64,000 nt of DNA from Paramecium tetraurelia. Taxonomy: Eukaryota > Ciliophora > Oligohymenophorea > Peniculida > Parameciidae. Shown here in pieces: positions 11,640 to 25,000 of the stretch. The position numbers and the translations under genes were made by a program. The notes under the pieces are model-generated. The model was not told the DNA's origin. It ran no database searches and saw only the letters and a program-made list of their open reading frames with translations. The first letter of the stretch is position 1. Each line of letters starts with the position of its first letter. The stretch lies in assembly GCF_000165425.1 (NCBI RefSeq), contig NW_001798999.1:1-64000 (forward strand), written 5' to 3'.

Positions 11640-12129
11640 TCATTCTTAAAGAATATACTTATGGCTGATCACATTAATTTTTATTCTATTTTATTAAACA
11701 TACAAAATTTTTAAACCCTCAATTAGAGTTTGAGATGGTATCAAAGGGTTTTCTTTTTAGTCAAATTTCACCATATTCAGGTTGATGTTATCATATAAAG
11801 AAGGTGTTTAATGATTTGAAAATGTTATAATTTTGATTAAAATGAAATTTTAAGATTTATATTTCTCCATCTAATTATCATCGAAGCTGAAAGATGAGAA
11901 TAAATATTGTTCTTAAATATAGTAGTAGACACTATAGAGAAAGGATACTGGAGAAGCTTTACTAATGTCAATTTGAATTAGACTAGCTGCAAATACATAA
12001 AATAATTCGAATTAAAGTTGTATCATTCATTCTCTATTATTTTTCATTGTCAACAATTAAAGGTATTAAATTCTTAAAAGTAGAATTCAAATGAGTTGTT
12101 ATTTTATCTGAATTTGTTTGTTTAGTCAT
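11640..12129 (-). pseudogene. Small ORF of unknown function with one apparent frameshift
   Basis: From ATG 12129 the frame reads MTKQTNSDKITTHLNSTF and continues to NDTTLIRII. A one-base shift near 12010, in a T-rich run, is needed to continue into a clean open frame (YVFAASLIQIDISKASPVSF onward) that ends at TGA 11642-11640. The length of 490 nt is one more than a multiple of three, consistent with a single inserted base. The corrected product would be about 162 aa. Composition is coding-like, but I recognise no domain. It could be an assembly error in a live gene or an early pseudogene. Confidence 0.5.
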
Positions 12130-12229
12130 CTTTTCGCCAAAAAAAAAGAAGATTTGTCTCTTTAATAAAGCGAAGTAATTGTTTAATTAAGAAGTGGAGA
12201 CCTTTTGAGCGAAAATGTGATAATGGGTG

Positions 12230-13280
12230 GAAGAAATTTTAAAAATGATTGGGTAAACCAATAATTAGAAAGCTTAGGATTAAAAATAATGAGTAACTAG
12301 TGTGGCAAGAAGGTAGCCAAGAATAAAAAATAGTTATTCGGAATTAAGTTTGTAATAGATTTATCTAAACTTAATCCCAAGACAAATTTACTAAAGGAGA
12401 TATCCTAAGAATGTAAGAGCCTAATTTTTTAATTTTTATTTATAGAGATTAAATAAAGTTACAACTAGGAAATCAGAAATCCTAACTAATTTGGAAGAAT
12501 TACTTTTATATAATGGTCTAGATAGTATAACTGCAATAATCAAAAGTAGGCAAATGGATATATCCACATGGAAGATCAAATAATCAAAGATGTAGGTGAG
12601 AATTATTTAGAGAAAGGAAACAAAAAATGATTATGGTAAGAATTAATTGAAAGTCTTTGTATACAATCCTTAGCAATTGGAAGCAAATATTTGTAGGAGA
12701 TTATAATAATGGGATAAGGATGAAGAATTGGAAATATATCTCAGATAATAAAGAAATGTATAAAGATTAATTTCATATTATTATAGAGGTTGTGGCAACT
12801 ATAATTAGAATGGAGAAAGAAATGGTAAAAGGTAAGAACCTTTGGAAAGATTTTGGAGCACTTATTAATTAGTCTTCACAATGTACTTTTTTAGCGGCGG
12901 TGTATTATATAATGTAGAAAGGTATGGAATGAAATAGGGAAATTGGGTTGAAATATTGAATGAGCTTAGTTCATAAGTAACGTTAGATGGAGAATATCAG
13001 GATGGTAAAAAAGTTGAAAAATGGGATATTTATTAATTTAATCAAAAATAATTTAAATGGTTTTAGATATATTAGAAATTAATATTGTGCAGTGGATTTA
13101 TTATTTATGATTTTAAGGAAACCCAATTAATTAGGAAAGGAGATAATAAATTGCACTCCCATCTCTAGTAAAGCAGAGATATATTATGTGGGTAATTTCA
13201 AATATGGCAAAAAAGTTGGTTACTGGGATGTTTGGTTTAAGAAGAGTTATGAGGATGAAAAAAATGAAAAAATGTAAATT
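12230..13280 (+). pseudogene. Decayed MORN-like repeat protein
   Basis: Several frames contain the recurring unit seen in a Paramecium MORN-like family: GDYNNGIRMKNWKYI near 12690, GMKQGNWVEILNELSSQVTL near 12925, then GEYQDGKKVEKWDIY and, in another frame, GNFKYGKKVGYWDVW near 13195. MORN-type beta-hairpin repeats usually bind membranes or scaffolds. No single frame covers the region, and TGA codons interrupt each, so the gene is broken by multiple indels. Family assignment rests on the GxYxxGKKxGxWDI pattern and is from memory. Confidence 0.6.
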
Positions 13281-13616
13281 ATAATCGTTTGTAGTTTAAG
13301 AAAAATAACTCAATAAAATAGTTTATAAGATAAGTTTTTAAGATTGAAATTAATGTTGAGTTGAGATCAATATAACAATTAAAGGAAGAAGAGCAGGGTG
13401 AAAAAAAATTAATAAAACAATTTTCAAAAAAAAGTGGATATTTTTGGTAGAGTACGAAGTTAATATATTTCTTGACCTTTAAGATAAATTTGTTAAGGAT
13501 GTAGAATAAAGAATACCTTTGATTTTGTGGATCTTAAGGAACAAAGAGAATTCTATATGTTAAATTTAGATTAATAATTTTTATTTATTTAAAAAGGCTA
13601 AATAATAATTAATAAA
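13281..13616. other. Intergenic, AT-rich
   Basis: The interval is AT-rich, with short unconvincing open frames. It may include the worn 3' end of the MORN-like relic. No regulatory element is recognised. Confidence 0.4.
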
Positions 13617-15039
13617 ATGAATAAAATATTGAATACTATTGATAAAATAGATATTTTTGGAGTTCCTATTAATCTGCTAACTAATGAAAAGACTTCAGTT
13701 TTTCAGAGTAAAGTTGGAGGGATAATTACTCTAATTGCCGGAAGCGTAAGTCTTTCATATTTTTTATATGTTTTTGTATACTGGATAAGTAATTTAATTC
13801 CTCCTAATGTAAGTTTTAAGTAAGAAACAATAGGATATGCTTAATTTCATATACAATCTGCAATGATTGATTTGATGCTACAAGATTTTTCAGGTGATGT
13901 GGATCCATTTAGAAAATAAAATAATATTATAACTCCTCATTTGTATGCAGTTATTGATACGGCAATTATAGATAAACCAATCCCTTTATTTAGTAGTTAA
14001 GAGAAGCCTTTTACAATATCTTTTGAGAATATCACTTTAGTTTTAAATCATGAAATTATTCCAGATCAGGATCATTAGGAGATGAAACAATATTTAATTG
14101 TGCTTGAAAGTTGCTCTAATGAAACTTTGTAAGAAATGCTTATTGTGCTGATTAGAAAACAATTGATGAGTATCTATAAAAGTTTCATGGTTCTTGTTTT
14201 TAAGCATTAAATTAAATCAACTTAATCATTCAACAAGGGAATTAGAAGAATTCAATAAGCAATACTACTACGCTTTTGATATATTTAATCCACAATATTC
14301 ATAAGTTATGTTGAAATAGCAAGAGACAGTCATTGATGATGGTTTGTTATTTAATAATTATAAAAGCTACTAATTCTTAAATAATTATGAACTCATCAAT
14401 TAGTAAGTTGATTCATTTTTTTCATCTAATGTTGTATCATCAATGTCCAAATAACCTTATCACTTCACAAATTTTGGGTGCTATCTATTTAGATTAGATA
14501 GTATTTAAGTTAAAGAACTGGTTACTATGCCAAAACTAGGTCAATTTCTTGCTTAGGTTGGTTCAATTGTTTAATTAATATTTATGCTAAAATATATAGC
14601 TTTATATTATAACAATAAGCTTCTCGAGAATTAATTACTTCATGAAATCATTACAATGTATTATCCTGAATTAAAAAACGTAAAACTTACTATATTTAAT
14701 AAATTGGAAATCAAAGAGAGTATTGAAAATAAACTCAAATGCTCGATTGGGGATTTTAGGCTTAAATATAACTTTTTATTAGAAAGGGCAAAGGAGAAAT
14801 GTCGGTTTAATAATATACTGTATGAGATTTCGAGGATTTAATTTATCATTTAGTAGCGGTTTGGAGATTCAGTCTTATAATAGAGTCATTCGTTGGGAGG
14901 AAAACTGTAAAACAATTATAATGAATTTTAAAATTGCAAAGAAACAAACAGATTAGCAATAAAACCAGAAAATTCTATTGATTTAGAGAATAACTATAAT
15001 GTATTAGATCCATTGGAAATATTATCAAAATAACCCTGA
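13617..15039 (+). pseudogene. Ciliate multi-family membrane protein, frameshifted
   Basis: From ATG 13617 the first frame gives KIDIFGVPINLLTNEKTSVF, a membrane segment (GGIITLIAGSVSLSYFLYVF), then a lumenal region (DFSGDVDPFRKQNNIITP). The frame then shifts near 14123 to CADQKTIDEYLQKFHG and again near 14203 to LSIKLNQLNHSTRELEEFN. The third frame runs through a second membrane segment (FLAQVGSIVQLIFMLKYIAL) and a cytoplasmic tail to TGA 15037-15039. The pattern matches a large ciliate family of two-membrane-pass proteins of unknown function. Two single-base deletions fit the length (1423 nt). Alternatively a 76-nt intron from GTAAG (14122) to TAAG would bridge frames one and three, but it would delete the conserved-looking CADQKTIDEYL segment. 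Confidence 0.65.
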
Positions 15040-15059
15040 ATTGTTTTATTTTTATATTC

Positions 15060-16030
15060 TAAAATAGAATGGATTTATTTACATTTCACAAATCAGATTT
15101 ATTTATTTTTAGAATTTCTCTCTTTATATCCATTCCCATAAAAATAATTCAAAACTTTGGAGTATACAAATAATTATGAATTTCTATTAAAAGTCCTTCT
15201 TATTATTAATACTTTCATTGCTTAACAAGTAAATTAACTTAGTTTGTTTATTCAAATAAATATATTAACTTTCTAAAATTAAGTAAATTATTGATATTAA
15301 TTTTGATTGGTTGAGATTGACTCCTCACAGCATCATCTTATTATTTATTGAGTTATATAAAGTATTAGGAGGGTTAATTTTTAAACATGCCTTTTCTTGA
15401 AAATGCATAATTGCACAAATAATTTGCGCTTTGATTTTCTTTCTAGTGAGATTAAATAAGCAAAACTATTCTTCATCCTTATATGGATATCTAATATAGT
15501 TTATTTATCATTAGAAATATAATTCAATAACTTTTGCTTCTCTTAAATTTGCCTTACAATATTCATTATATTCCCAAAAAAATTGTCAAAAATCTGAGTT
15601 TTATGTCCACAAAGTGTATTAGTATTAAAGATATACTTGAATAGCTGAAATAATAATTTCTAGATTTATATCTAGATAACCCAAATTGAATCAAAGAATA
15701 TTAGATTTATCGAGTTATATCATCAATATCAATATGTGTATGTAAAATTTGGACTAATCGGACTTTCTTCATGCTATGCCAAATCTAACCAAATAATTTT
15801 GACAAACTAATTTCATTTCGTTTTATGGTCAACTAATGAATAAGTTAATCAATCAGCCAAAATATTTAATTGCAAAGTAAGACCATCTTAAATTTGTATT
15901 GATGGATAGAGTATTAAAAATGTGCCAATCCTTTCTGGTTTTAGATTTTATGATTCTACTTTGATGCTAACAATATTTGGCTATCTCAATCATTGTACAA
16001 CTAAGCAGAGGACATCTTTTTTAAGTGGAG
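15060..16030 (+). pseudogene. Decayed multi-membrane-pass gene
   Basis: Successive plus-strand open fragments in different frames look like parts of one hydrophobic protein: MDLFTFHKSDLFIFRISLFI (15070), YEFLLKVLLIINTFIAQQ (15176), then SIILLFIELYKVLGGLIF (15330). These are followed by IICALIFFLVRLNKQNY with LQYSLYSQKNCQKSEFYVHK (15400-15640), and IAEIIISRFISRQPKLNQRI (15640-15800). Each is terminated by TGA or a frame change. I recognise no specific family, and no intact start or intron chain could be built. It lies immediately upstream of CFAP54 on the same strand. Confidence 0.45.
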
Positions 16031-16079
16031 AACAATTTATCAATTTAGTATATAAGTTCCATTCAATTATTAAATTATT

Positions 16080-19000
16080 ATGGCTGATAAAAAGTAATAA
16101 GCGTAAGCAAAACCTGGAGTGAAATTCCAGGATCAACCAGCAGGTGTTTAGTAGGTGGAAAACAAACCATAAGTAATTTACAAGAATGCAACTGAATAAA
16201 GAGATCAAGCATTAAAGTAATTTAATAAAGTAACAGTTTTCATTGAATTCAGGTATAAACATTATTTAAAACATACACTGCGTCAGATCCTTAATGTGTA
16301 CGAAAGGACACAGCATAATCTTTGAAAACCTTACTGGCATCATTAAGAGATTGTATGCAAGTGTTGAATATAGGGACATTTGAGGATAAGAATTCAAATT
16401 ATTATCTAATATATAATGGAACAGTTTATATATTTGACATTTGCAGAGTCCTGAGAAAAGTAAATATGTTCATAAATACTAAAATAGTCAATATACTAAT
16501 ATATCGCAATTGATTTTTTGGCATTTTGTATCACCTCGATGGAGGGATGTTTGGTGTTGACATCCATAAAGTATTTGGATTGGAGGATCAAACTTTATGT
16601 TGAATTGGCACACATCTACCATTCCTTGCAGTCGAAGGCTTGTGCCTATAGAACAATAGATTTGGGGTTACAAAAGGTTTAAGAATTGAGAGAGTTGGAA
16701 GAAATGGATCCACCACTGCAGGATTACATGGATAAGATATTAAAATAGAATACAAGATTGCTCAAGATATTAGAGTTAAAATTTAAATTGCAAGCAGGAG
16801 TGTTCACCATCGATTAATGGAAAAAGAAGATTGAGGAGTTCTAATAGGACAAGGAGGCTAGATGTTTGGCAATTATTGAATCTTTGCGATTTTCACCTCC
16901 GAATTTATCAAACACAGTTAAGTAAACACATGTGGGCAATTAACTGAAGGAGTAATTAGTTTAAGTAAGTTTTGACATGCTAAAAAATGATATGGAAAGG
17001 ATAGCGATAGCATTGGAATAGCAGATGGATAAAATTACAAAGACAGTTGATTTTAAATCAAAAAACATTTTGGATGAATTAGAGCGAAATGATATGACCA
17101 AAAAGAGAAGAGAATTCGAAGCTTCATTAATCAAAGAGAAAGAATGGAGGGCTTTGGCTGATGGGTTGCCATTAGAATATTAGATTGAATTGGCACATCA
17201 TGCCTATGATGTTGGAAACACAAAAGTCTTTGAAGATATCAGCAATTCAGCTTATGTCAGATGTAAATATAGAAGAATTGAAGTTCCATATATCTAAGAT
17301 GTTAACATATTGATTAGTACTAATCCTTATCCAAATATTCCTAATGGTTATGATAAGATTTAAATCGATATTAATGAAGCTAATCTTAGAACCGAATTGA
17401 AACGACTTAGAAATAAGAATAAAGGTGATTAGCAATAGTAATAGCAGCAGACCCAAAAGAAGGATGAGAAAAAGGATAATAAAAAGCAACCATAATAGCA
17501 AGAATAAGAAAAACAATAGACAGATTAAGTGGGATTGGGAGTTCAGGCCACAGATTCGGAATTAGCATAGATAAACCATAATTATATCTATTTGGTATAT
17601 AAGAAATCTATGACTCCTGACAATGCAATTTATGAGATTGATGTTGTTATGGCAGATGAAGAATAAGGACCTGTTGAGAAGATGAATTAAGGATATCGGG
17701 CAATTGCCATACCTATTAAATAATATACAGGGGTCAGAGAAAAGTACAAAACTGTTCCTTATTTATTATTAAAACACACTATGAATGAGTTAAACGATGA
17801 AAATGAAAAAATGTCATTATTGGTTGGAATTAAACCATTATTTGGTAAGAACCCTCTCATTAGACCAGATTTTGGATATCAGAAAATAAATTTAGATCTC
17901 AGACAAACTCCAAAAGAGTTTATTCGAAGTCCTGGTATGGATTACATCTATATTACATACAAAACAGATAAGTACTATTTTGTAAAGGAAAGAGAGTTAT
18001 AAATATTGATTCATTTCATTAAATTAGAAAAGTCATATCAAAAGGAGGTCTCGTCTAGTATAGAGGATGACAGTAGACTAGAATTGGAAATATGTTATGA
18101 TTTATAATCCCTTAAGGATTTGATGGACATGATAAGCAGCTGTCTGGTTGGACCTTTGGGAATCCATTTCTTAAAAGAAAAAAGAGATTTTCTATCTTAA
18201 TTAGTGTTCTTACTTTGGAGAAAATACTATTTACCACCTCTCTATTAGATGCAATTCATCTAAGAGTTATTAATTACTTAAGAGTTGAGTAGGTAGGATT
18301 ATAGCCGTTATGAAAAGGTGATTCAATAGGCAAGAGAGATCTTTAAGAATGGATTGTTAGTGTTGAATGAGATTCTATTTAAGATCCCTTATGTGGATAT
18401 CATATTGTTATGCAAGGTGAATTTGTCACTTGCTAAATTTTTAGAGGAGGAGAAAGAAGCATCAGTTGCTGAGGAGAACTTGAAAATATGCATTGATAGG
18501 ATAATTCAACATAGGAATTCATTAACAGTGAGAGGAGTTGATTCTTAGAAAGATTTATTCTTACCATTTGCAGCCACATGTTCAAATTATAAAATAGAAG
18601 AAATGATGAATAGAATGAGGGAAGCGTGGATTAATCAGAAGAACTAAATAAATAGAGAAATTAGAATAAAAAATAGATCAAATAACAAGAAATAATAGTT
18701 AGAAGATGATGAATTGAATGAGGAGGAATATGAATTACTCGAAGCATATCAATCTTTATTGGGTGATGATAACAAAGATACAAGCACATTCTAAATCTAA
18801 TAAAAGATTAACGAAACAGATTTAATCATAAATGCGTTACATGCAGATCTAACTGTTGCATTGTATAGATGCCAATTAAAAGCAGGATTAGATCTCTAGA
18901 AGAATTCAATTAAGAAGAACTCATTAGAAGAAGAAGTAGAAGGAGTCTCATTAGCTATTCAAAAAAAAATGTCAATAATGCAAGGAGAAACAGCCCAAAC

Positions 19001-22000
19001 AATTAAGAAGAATGTTAATCAATTATAGAGTACACTTTAAAAAGAGGGCAAATTGAAACCGCCAAAACCTGTGATCCATTAATTCGAAACTGAGATAATG
19101 AATCAAGCTAATAAAAATCCTTATGCCAACTGTTTATTGTACATGCTTCTTGCTAGTGTGAAATAGAAATAAACAGAATAACGATCCTTTTTAGTAGATT
19201 CTCTGAAATTCTTGCAATAAGCAGAGAAAGAGGAGCAATTACACATAGAAAATGGAATCAATGATGCAATATTTGTAATGTCCACTTTATGTGATAACAT
19301 TGATACTCAAAGCACATCCAATAATGTATTCCCATATTCTATGTTGTACAATCCATTATACATTAAATCTACACAGGTACCTCGTAAACCAATTTTAATT
19401 AGTAGGAATTCTGAATCTGTAACTTTTAAATTGCCGCCTTTTAAACCAAAATTATTGGATATGATAGCCATTGATTAAGCGAAAAAGACCATAACAAGTA
19501 TGGCAATATTTGGAAAAATAAGTGCAAATGGAGTCAATGTGTCCCTCACTTGTAATGATCTTAATAACACTGGAATTAGGTAGAAGATAGGAGCAATAGT
19601 TACGATGAATGGATTAAAAAGAAACGAGAAATATTGTTTTGCTGTAGCAGCTTATGATGGTACAGAAGGTGTATCAAATGGAATAGGGGAAACTGGAGAT
19701 GACATCACTACATTGCATCCATTACCATTACCCTTGTTAGCATCTTATTTATGCAAAGTAGCTTATCAATTATCTAATTTTGACATTTGCGAAGAGGCAG
19801 CTGATTTTTGTATTACCTAGTTCACAGAAGATAGTGAATTTATAGATCGTCAATTACACAATGAACTTAATCCAATTCACATCAAAAGATTACTCTAATA
19901 GAGAATTAAATCAGTAAGTTTGATGGAAATACAAAATTTGACAGAAACCTTATTAATCAAAGCAAAATGCTTGTAAAAGAAAATTGCAAATACTGGAACC
20001 TAGGCTTAGAAACATTTAGTATTGTTACGAATTTGCAACTATCTATTGCTTTCATTAGAGACTTCTTTAAGTTGCAGACACTTCCTTATTGCCAAAAGAA
20101 TTGCGGCGGAATTGTACAATATGCTAGAGTCATTCTAGTAAGAAAAACCATTATAAGTATTCCATCTGTTGCTTAAAGCATAAATTATTATAGTTGAAAT
20201 ACCTAAACAATATTGGGATGCCAACCTACGGATTCTATCGGCTAAATTTACATATGAAATATTAAAAGTATGTATGAAACTAAATGAAATCGCTTTAGGA
20301 AGAAGAGTCATAACTGCTGAATTGCAATCATTTAATCGAAAGTGGTATTAAGTACCGAAAATCATTATGATTGAATAAGTGGAAGACACAAAGAAAGATA
20401 CCAAAAAGGATGTCAAAAAGGGAGGTAAACCGCAATAAGTAGATGAACCTGTATAACCACCTAAATAAGTACCTAAATTGATTAGAGAACTGTATGAAGT
20501 GAACTCTACTGTTTAAGACTTTTTAGAAGAAACTCTTCTAGCTATGAATGATGAATTTGGAGATTATGTTCCTTCCTTCGTAGAAAAGTGGAAAGAACAA
20601 ATTGATTAATTGATACCCTACATGGAGAATCCCTCAGATCAAATAGATAAAATATTTAGTGAATTGTCAATTAGATTAGAATATTGGGAATGCATTAAAG
20701 ACTTATCTACTGCAGCAACTTAAAGACTGCCAAAATAGCATCCAATTTATCTAGAAATGCTATGTAAATTGATTAGGAGAATGATTTAAAGTAACATAGA
20801 CTATAAAATTATTCAACCCCTTGCTGTTTTTAATGATCAATATTAACCTAGTGTTATTATATCCAATGATATTACTTCAATTTAATAAAAATGTATTCAA
20901 TTGGATATCGAATTTTATCCTGCTCTATTGCCAGAATTGATTGAGGACAAGAAAACCAATAAAGTAGGGAACGATGAAGCTATTCAACTGTTTGAGGAGT
21001 ACAATACAAAAAAAGCTTAATTATACGAGCAATTAAAAAATGAGGGTTAAACTATAAACAGATTTGGAATCATGTCAAAGGCAAAAAGATTCGAATACGT
21101 TCAATTGTGGAGAAGCGAGTTGAGCTTTTTGAAAGCCATCTTATCCTACAAAAGCAATAGAATCAGACTAGTTGATGTGGATTGTTTTGTGTCTGTCTTT
21201 AATTTAGATATCGAACACTTGAAAGAGCAAATCAATGAACATGAATCCTAAAAGTAGATTAAATAATAATAATAAGCACTTTAGCAATAAAAAGAATAAC
21301 AATTATAATAGCTTTAATAATAAGCACAATAAAAATAACCACCTGCGAAATAACCTCCAGGAAAATAATAAGTGTAATAGCCAGTTGTTGAATTAAGCGA
21401 GGAGGAAGAACTGATTTAATTATCGACTCAAATAATTAAAAATGTTGCAGATGCATGTGGGTTTGCTGTTTGGAGTAAACAATATATTGTTATGTTAAAC
21501 CATGTTAAATTCTTGTATAATTTCTTATTAAAAGAACAAATAACTCCATTCATTCACCAGGGACAATGTTGGTAAGACTTGTGTTTCATTGGAAATTGTA
21601 TAAATATGCTCATAAGAGAAGTCAAGGATCATGGTTGGTTCTAAGTTAAGGAACAGGCAGAAAATGAATTGGCATTGCAACCTCATCTGCCATAATAAGA
21701 TTATGTATTTGAGCCACCTTTGCCTAATACTGAACCAATTAGACCTTCCTTGCTTACCTAGTTGTCTAAGGACTGCTGGTTCAGTAAGTACAAAGAGATG
21801 GACTTATTGGCCAATATTATGGCATATATAGTTTAATCTTTGATGGTGGAGTAGAAGTGGAATAGTTTGATTGGAATATCAAGATAGTTTTGTAATTTGA
21901 CTACTCATTACTATTCTTAATATATTTTACCATTTACAATTCATGCATAGACCATTCTATTCAAAGAATCCCAGAATAAAACATAACTAAAACAGGAGGA

Positions 22001-25000
22001 GCTTAATGCAAGGACATAAGCATTTTAAGTTTGGGAATAAACAAAGAAAAAGAAAACTAGATCATCATTATTAACACAAGAAATACCCTAGGAAGAATAG
22101 GATTATCGTGCAGATAAAGAAATGCTGTTGCAATAAATTCATTTGCTATAGCATAAACAAGACTTCATTGAGAATTAATTAAAAGTAAGTGAGAAACTAA
22201 TCTAAGAAATAAATAGAGATGCCAATTAGGCATTAGAAAACTTGAAACAGGCACGTAAACTCTATGAAAAATTTGCCATCGATGACGAATTGTTGAGTAA
22301 AGAAAGTATACAATTAGAATTCAATTCTGAATTATTTTTATTAAAATAGACCACAATAGATAAGAAGCAATTGTAATTGATGGATTAAACTTTGAAATAA
22401 AAGAAGAAGAATCATAAATAGTTTGGTATGTAAGTAATATCCAAATACAAACTAACTTGTGAGTTATTGCATAAGAGACAAGAGAAATTTGCATAGGCTT
22501 TGGCTTTGAAAGAATTGGGATCTTTGAATTTTGCAATGTAGAATTATGCATAGGCAGAGGAATCTTGGAGTGAGAGTTTGGATACGATATTTCAAAGAAT
22601 TTTTGTTCTGAAAAGTAGTGCATTCAGATAGATAATATAGGAGTGCAACAAAAATAATTAGTTGCTTGCTTAAACTTATGGCATTTAATAATGTTTAATT
22701 GGAGTTACATTGTGCTCTATATTAGCTTATAATTGTTATTATGCTAATTGTCATCAACAGAGAGAAAGTGCAATTCTAGCATCTGAATTAGTGTCTTCAG
22801 TGTTAAAATTATAAATGATTAATGGATTGGATTGGCAAGCATTTATTCATTCAAAGGAAGTTGCTATTGGTAATATCTTTAATGATAGATATGTTTTGGA
22901 TCCAGCTGAATTGGCTTTGTCTTGTGAAAGATGTGCTTGGTTATTATTGGATAGAGATGAGGCTCTAAGGGCTGTTCCTCTAATTAATTTACTTGGTGAA
23001 TTGAGCAATCGTTTATAAAGTAATTTCTATTCAGTGCGTGCTAAGCTCTTAAGATCTATTGCCTTGTCATCTATTGGATATATCAACTAAGCATATTAAT
23101 CTTTATTATAAATTGCAAACGAGAAGGATCTACCAGATTAATCAAGTTCACTTTGGCAATCCAGAATTTCTGGTAAGTGGTGGTATTCAAATTTAGAATG
23201 GAATAATTCAATCCCTCCCTATGATGAGAAACACACATAGCTTACAGAAAAGATACTTAAAGAATTGGAGTTAACCAGAGAATTCGGTTTAAAATACGGA
23301 TTGTAAAATGAGAATATATTCAATTATGCTGTTGCTGTTTTAGTCTATAATATCCATTCTGGAGATATAATTGAGAAATGGGAAATTAACGACTTAAGGT
23401 GTAAATTCTTGATAAAAGTTGAGTCTATATTAAGAAACACTTTGAATAAGTTGAATTAGGAAGAATAAATAGAATAAAGAATATTGACCAAACCAAAAGA
23501 GGAAATCTTAGCTGATCCAAAAATGGAAGACTATTTTCACTTATAAGGAACATCCAAATAAGTTGGTGTAACTAACAATTAGGAAGGATTGACATATTTA
23601 TAAAAGAGAGAAGAGAGAATGTACATGATGGCAAGGTCTAGAAATTTGATGGCAAAAGTCAATGTTAGCATGGGTTAAATTACAAGAGCATTGTATATTT
23701 TCAAGTATGCAATTGAAAATTTGTATACTTACACACTTGAGTTGTCAGCCAACGAGAATGGTGAGGAAGTGGAAAATTTGCCATGGGATTAATTGAAACC
23801 TCAAGGAGTAGTAGAGGATAAGAAAGGAGCTAAGAAGGCACCAGAGAAGAAAGGAAAGGAAGGCAAAGAATCCAAGGATAAACCCGTTGCAGATGAAGTG
23901 CCTGCTGTGAAAACGGATGCATAACTAAAATTAGAAGAAACAATCTTACAAATTGTTGAAGCCAGAAAAACTAGACATTCATTAAATATCTTTTATTGGA
24001 TTAAGTTAAGAACTGAATTGACACTGCTATTATATAGACACAATAGGCATGAGGAAGCTCTAGAGTACATGGAAGCTTTGATGAATGATTGCAAATAGTT
24101 TAATGACAATTACCATCAAAGATTGATCATTGAATATCAAGCGAGAATTCAATTTAAGAAGGGAAAACAAACAGAATCCATAAAGAAATTCAAAGAGGCT
24201 ATAGAAATTGGCCAAAAGAATTTCCATTAGGATCCTCAAATGATTGTACTATATGGTGATCTTGGAGAAATCTATCATGAAAAAAATGAGTTTCAAGAAG
24301 CCAAACAACAATTTTATGATGCTTATTAAATGGCTGAGTAATTAATGTAGATGATCAACTATGGATATGGAGTAGTGCCTAATTGGAATCATAAATGTGG
24401 GCAGGAGAAGATTTAAATTTGCTAAGATTTGTGTGTCCCATTGGAAATAGAATAGGAAATACTAAAAAAGACTGATAAATAAATCAAGACAACTAAGAAA
24501 GATGAGAAGAAGAAGGATGATGGAAAAGTAGCTAGAAAGGGAGCTGATAAGTAAACGAAAAAGGATAATATTGATAAACCACAAATGCCCATTAAGGGAT
24601 TAAATTAATTACCTAATTTTAACTTTATTTAACCTACTAAACTCACCTACACTACTGTGGATATCGATACAATCAATAATACATAATATCAATATAATTG
24701 TTATTTAAAGAACATTGAATTATGGTAGAGAGCATCATTAAGATATGTTGACATAATGATTACTTTGAATTAAGCCAATGAAAATTCTAGTGTTTCTATA
24801 GATTCATAGGAATCATCAGTGGCTTCAGATTCAGAAAGTGAGAAATCTTCAGTTAAAGATACCTTTGATATCAATGTAATTAGTGAAATAGTTAATAAAA
24901 TTGATACTTCAATTAGTAAAAGTATCAATGTACCTATTAGTTTCAGATTAGAATTGCATTATTTATAAAGTAAGATTTATAAAATAAGATTTGTTTAATT

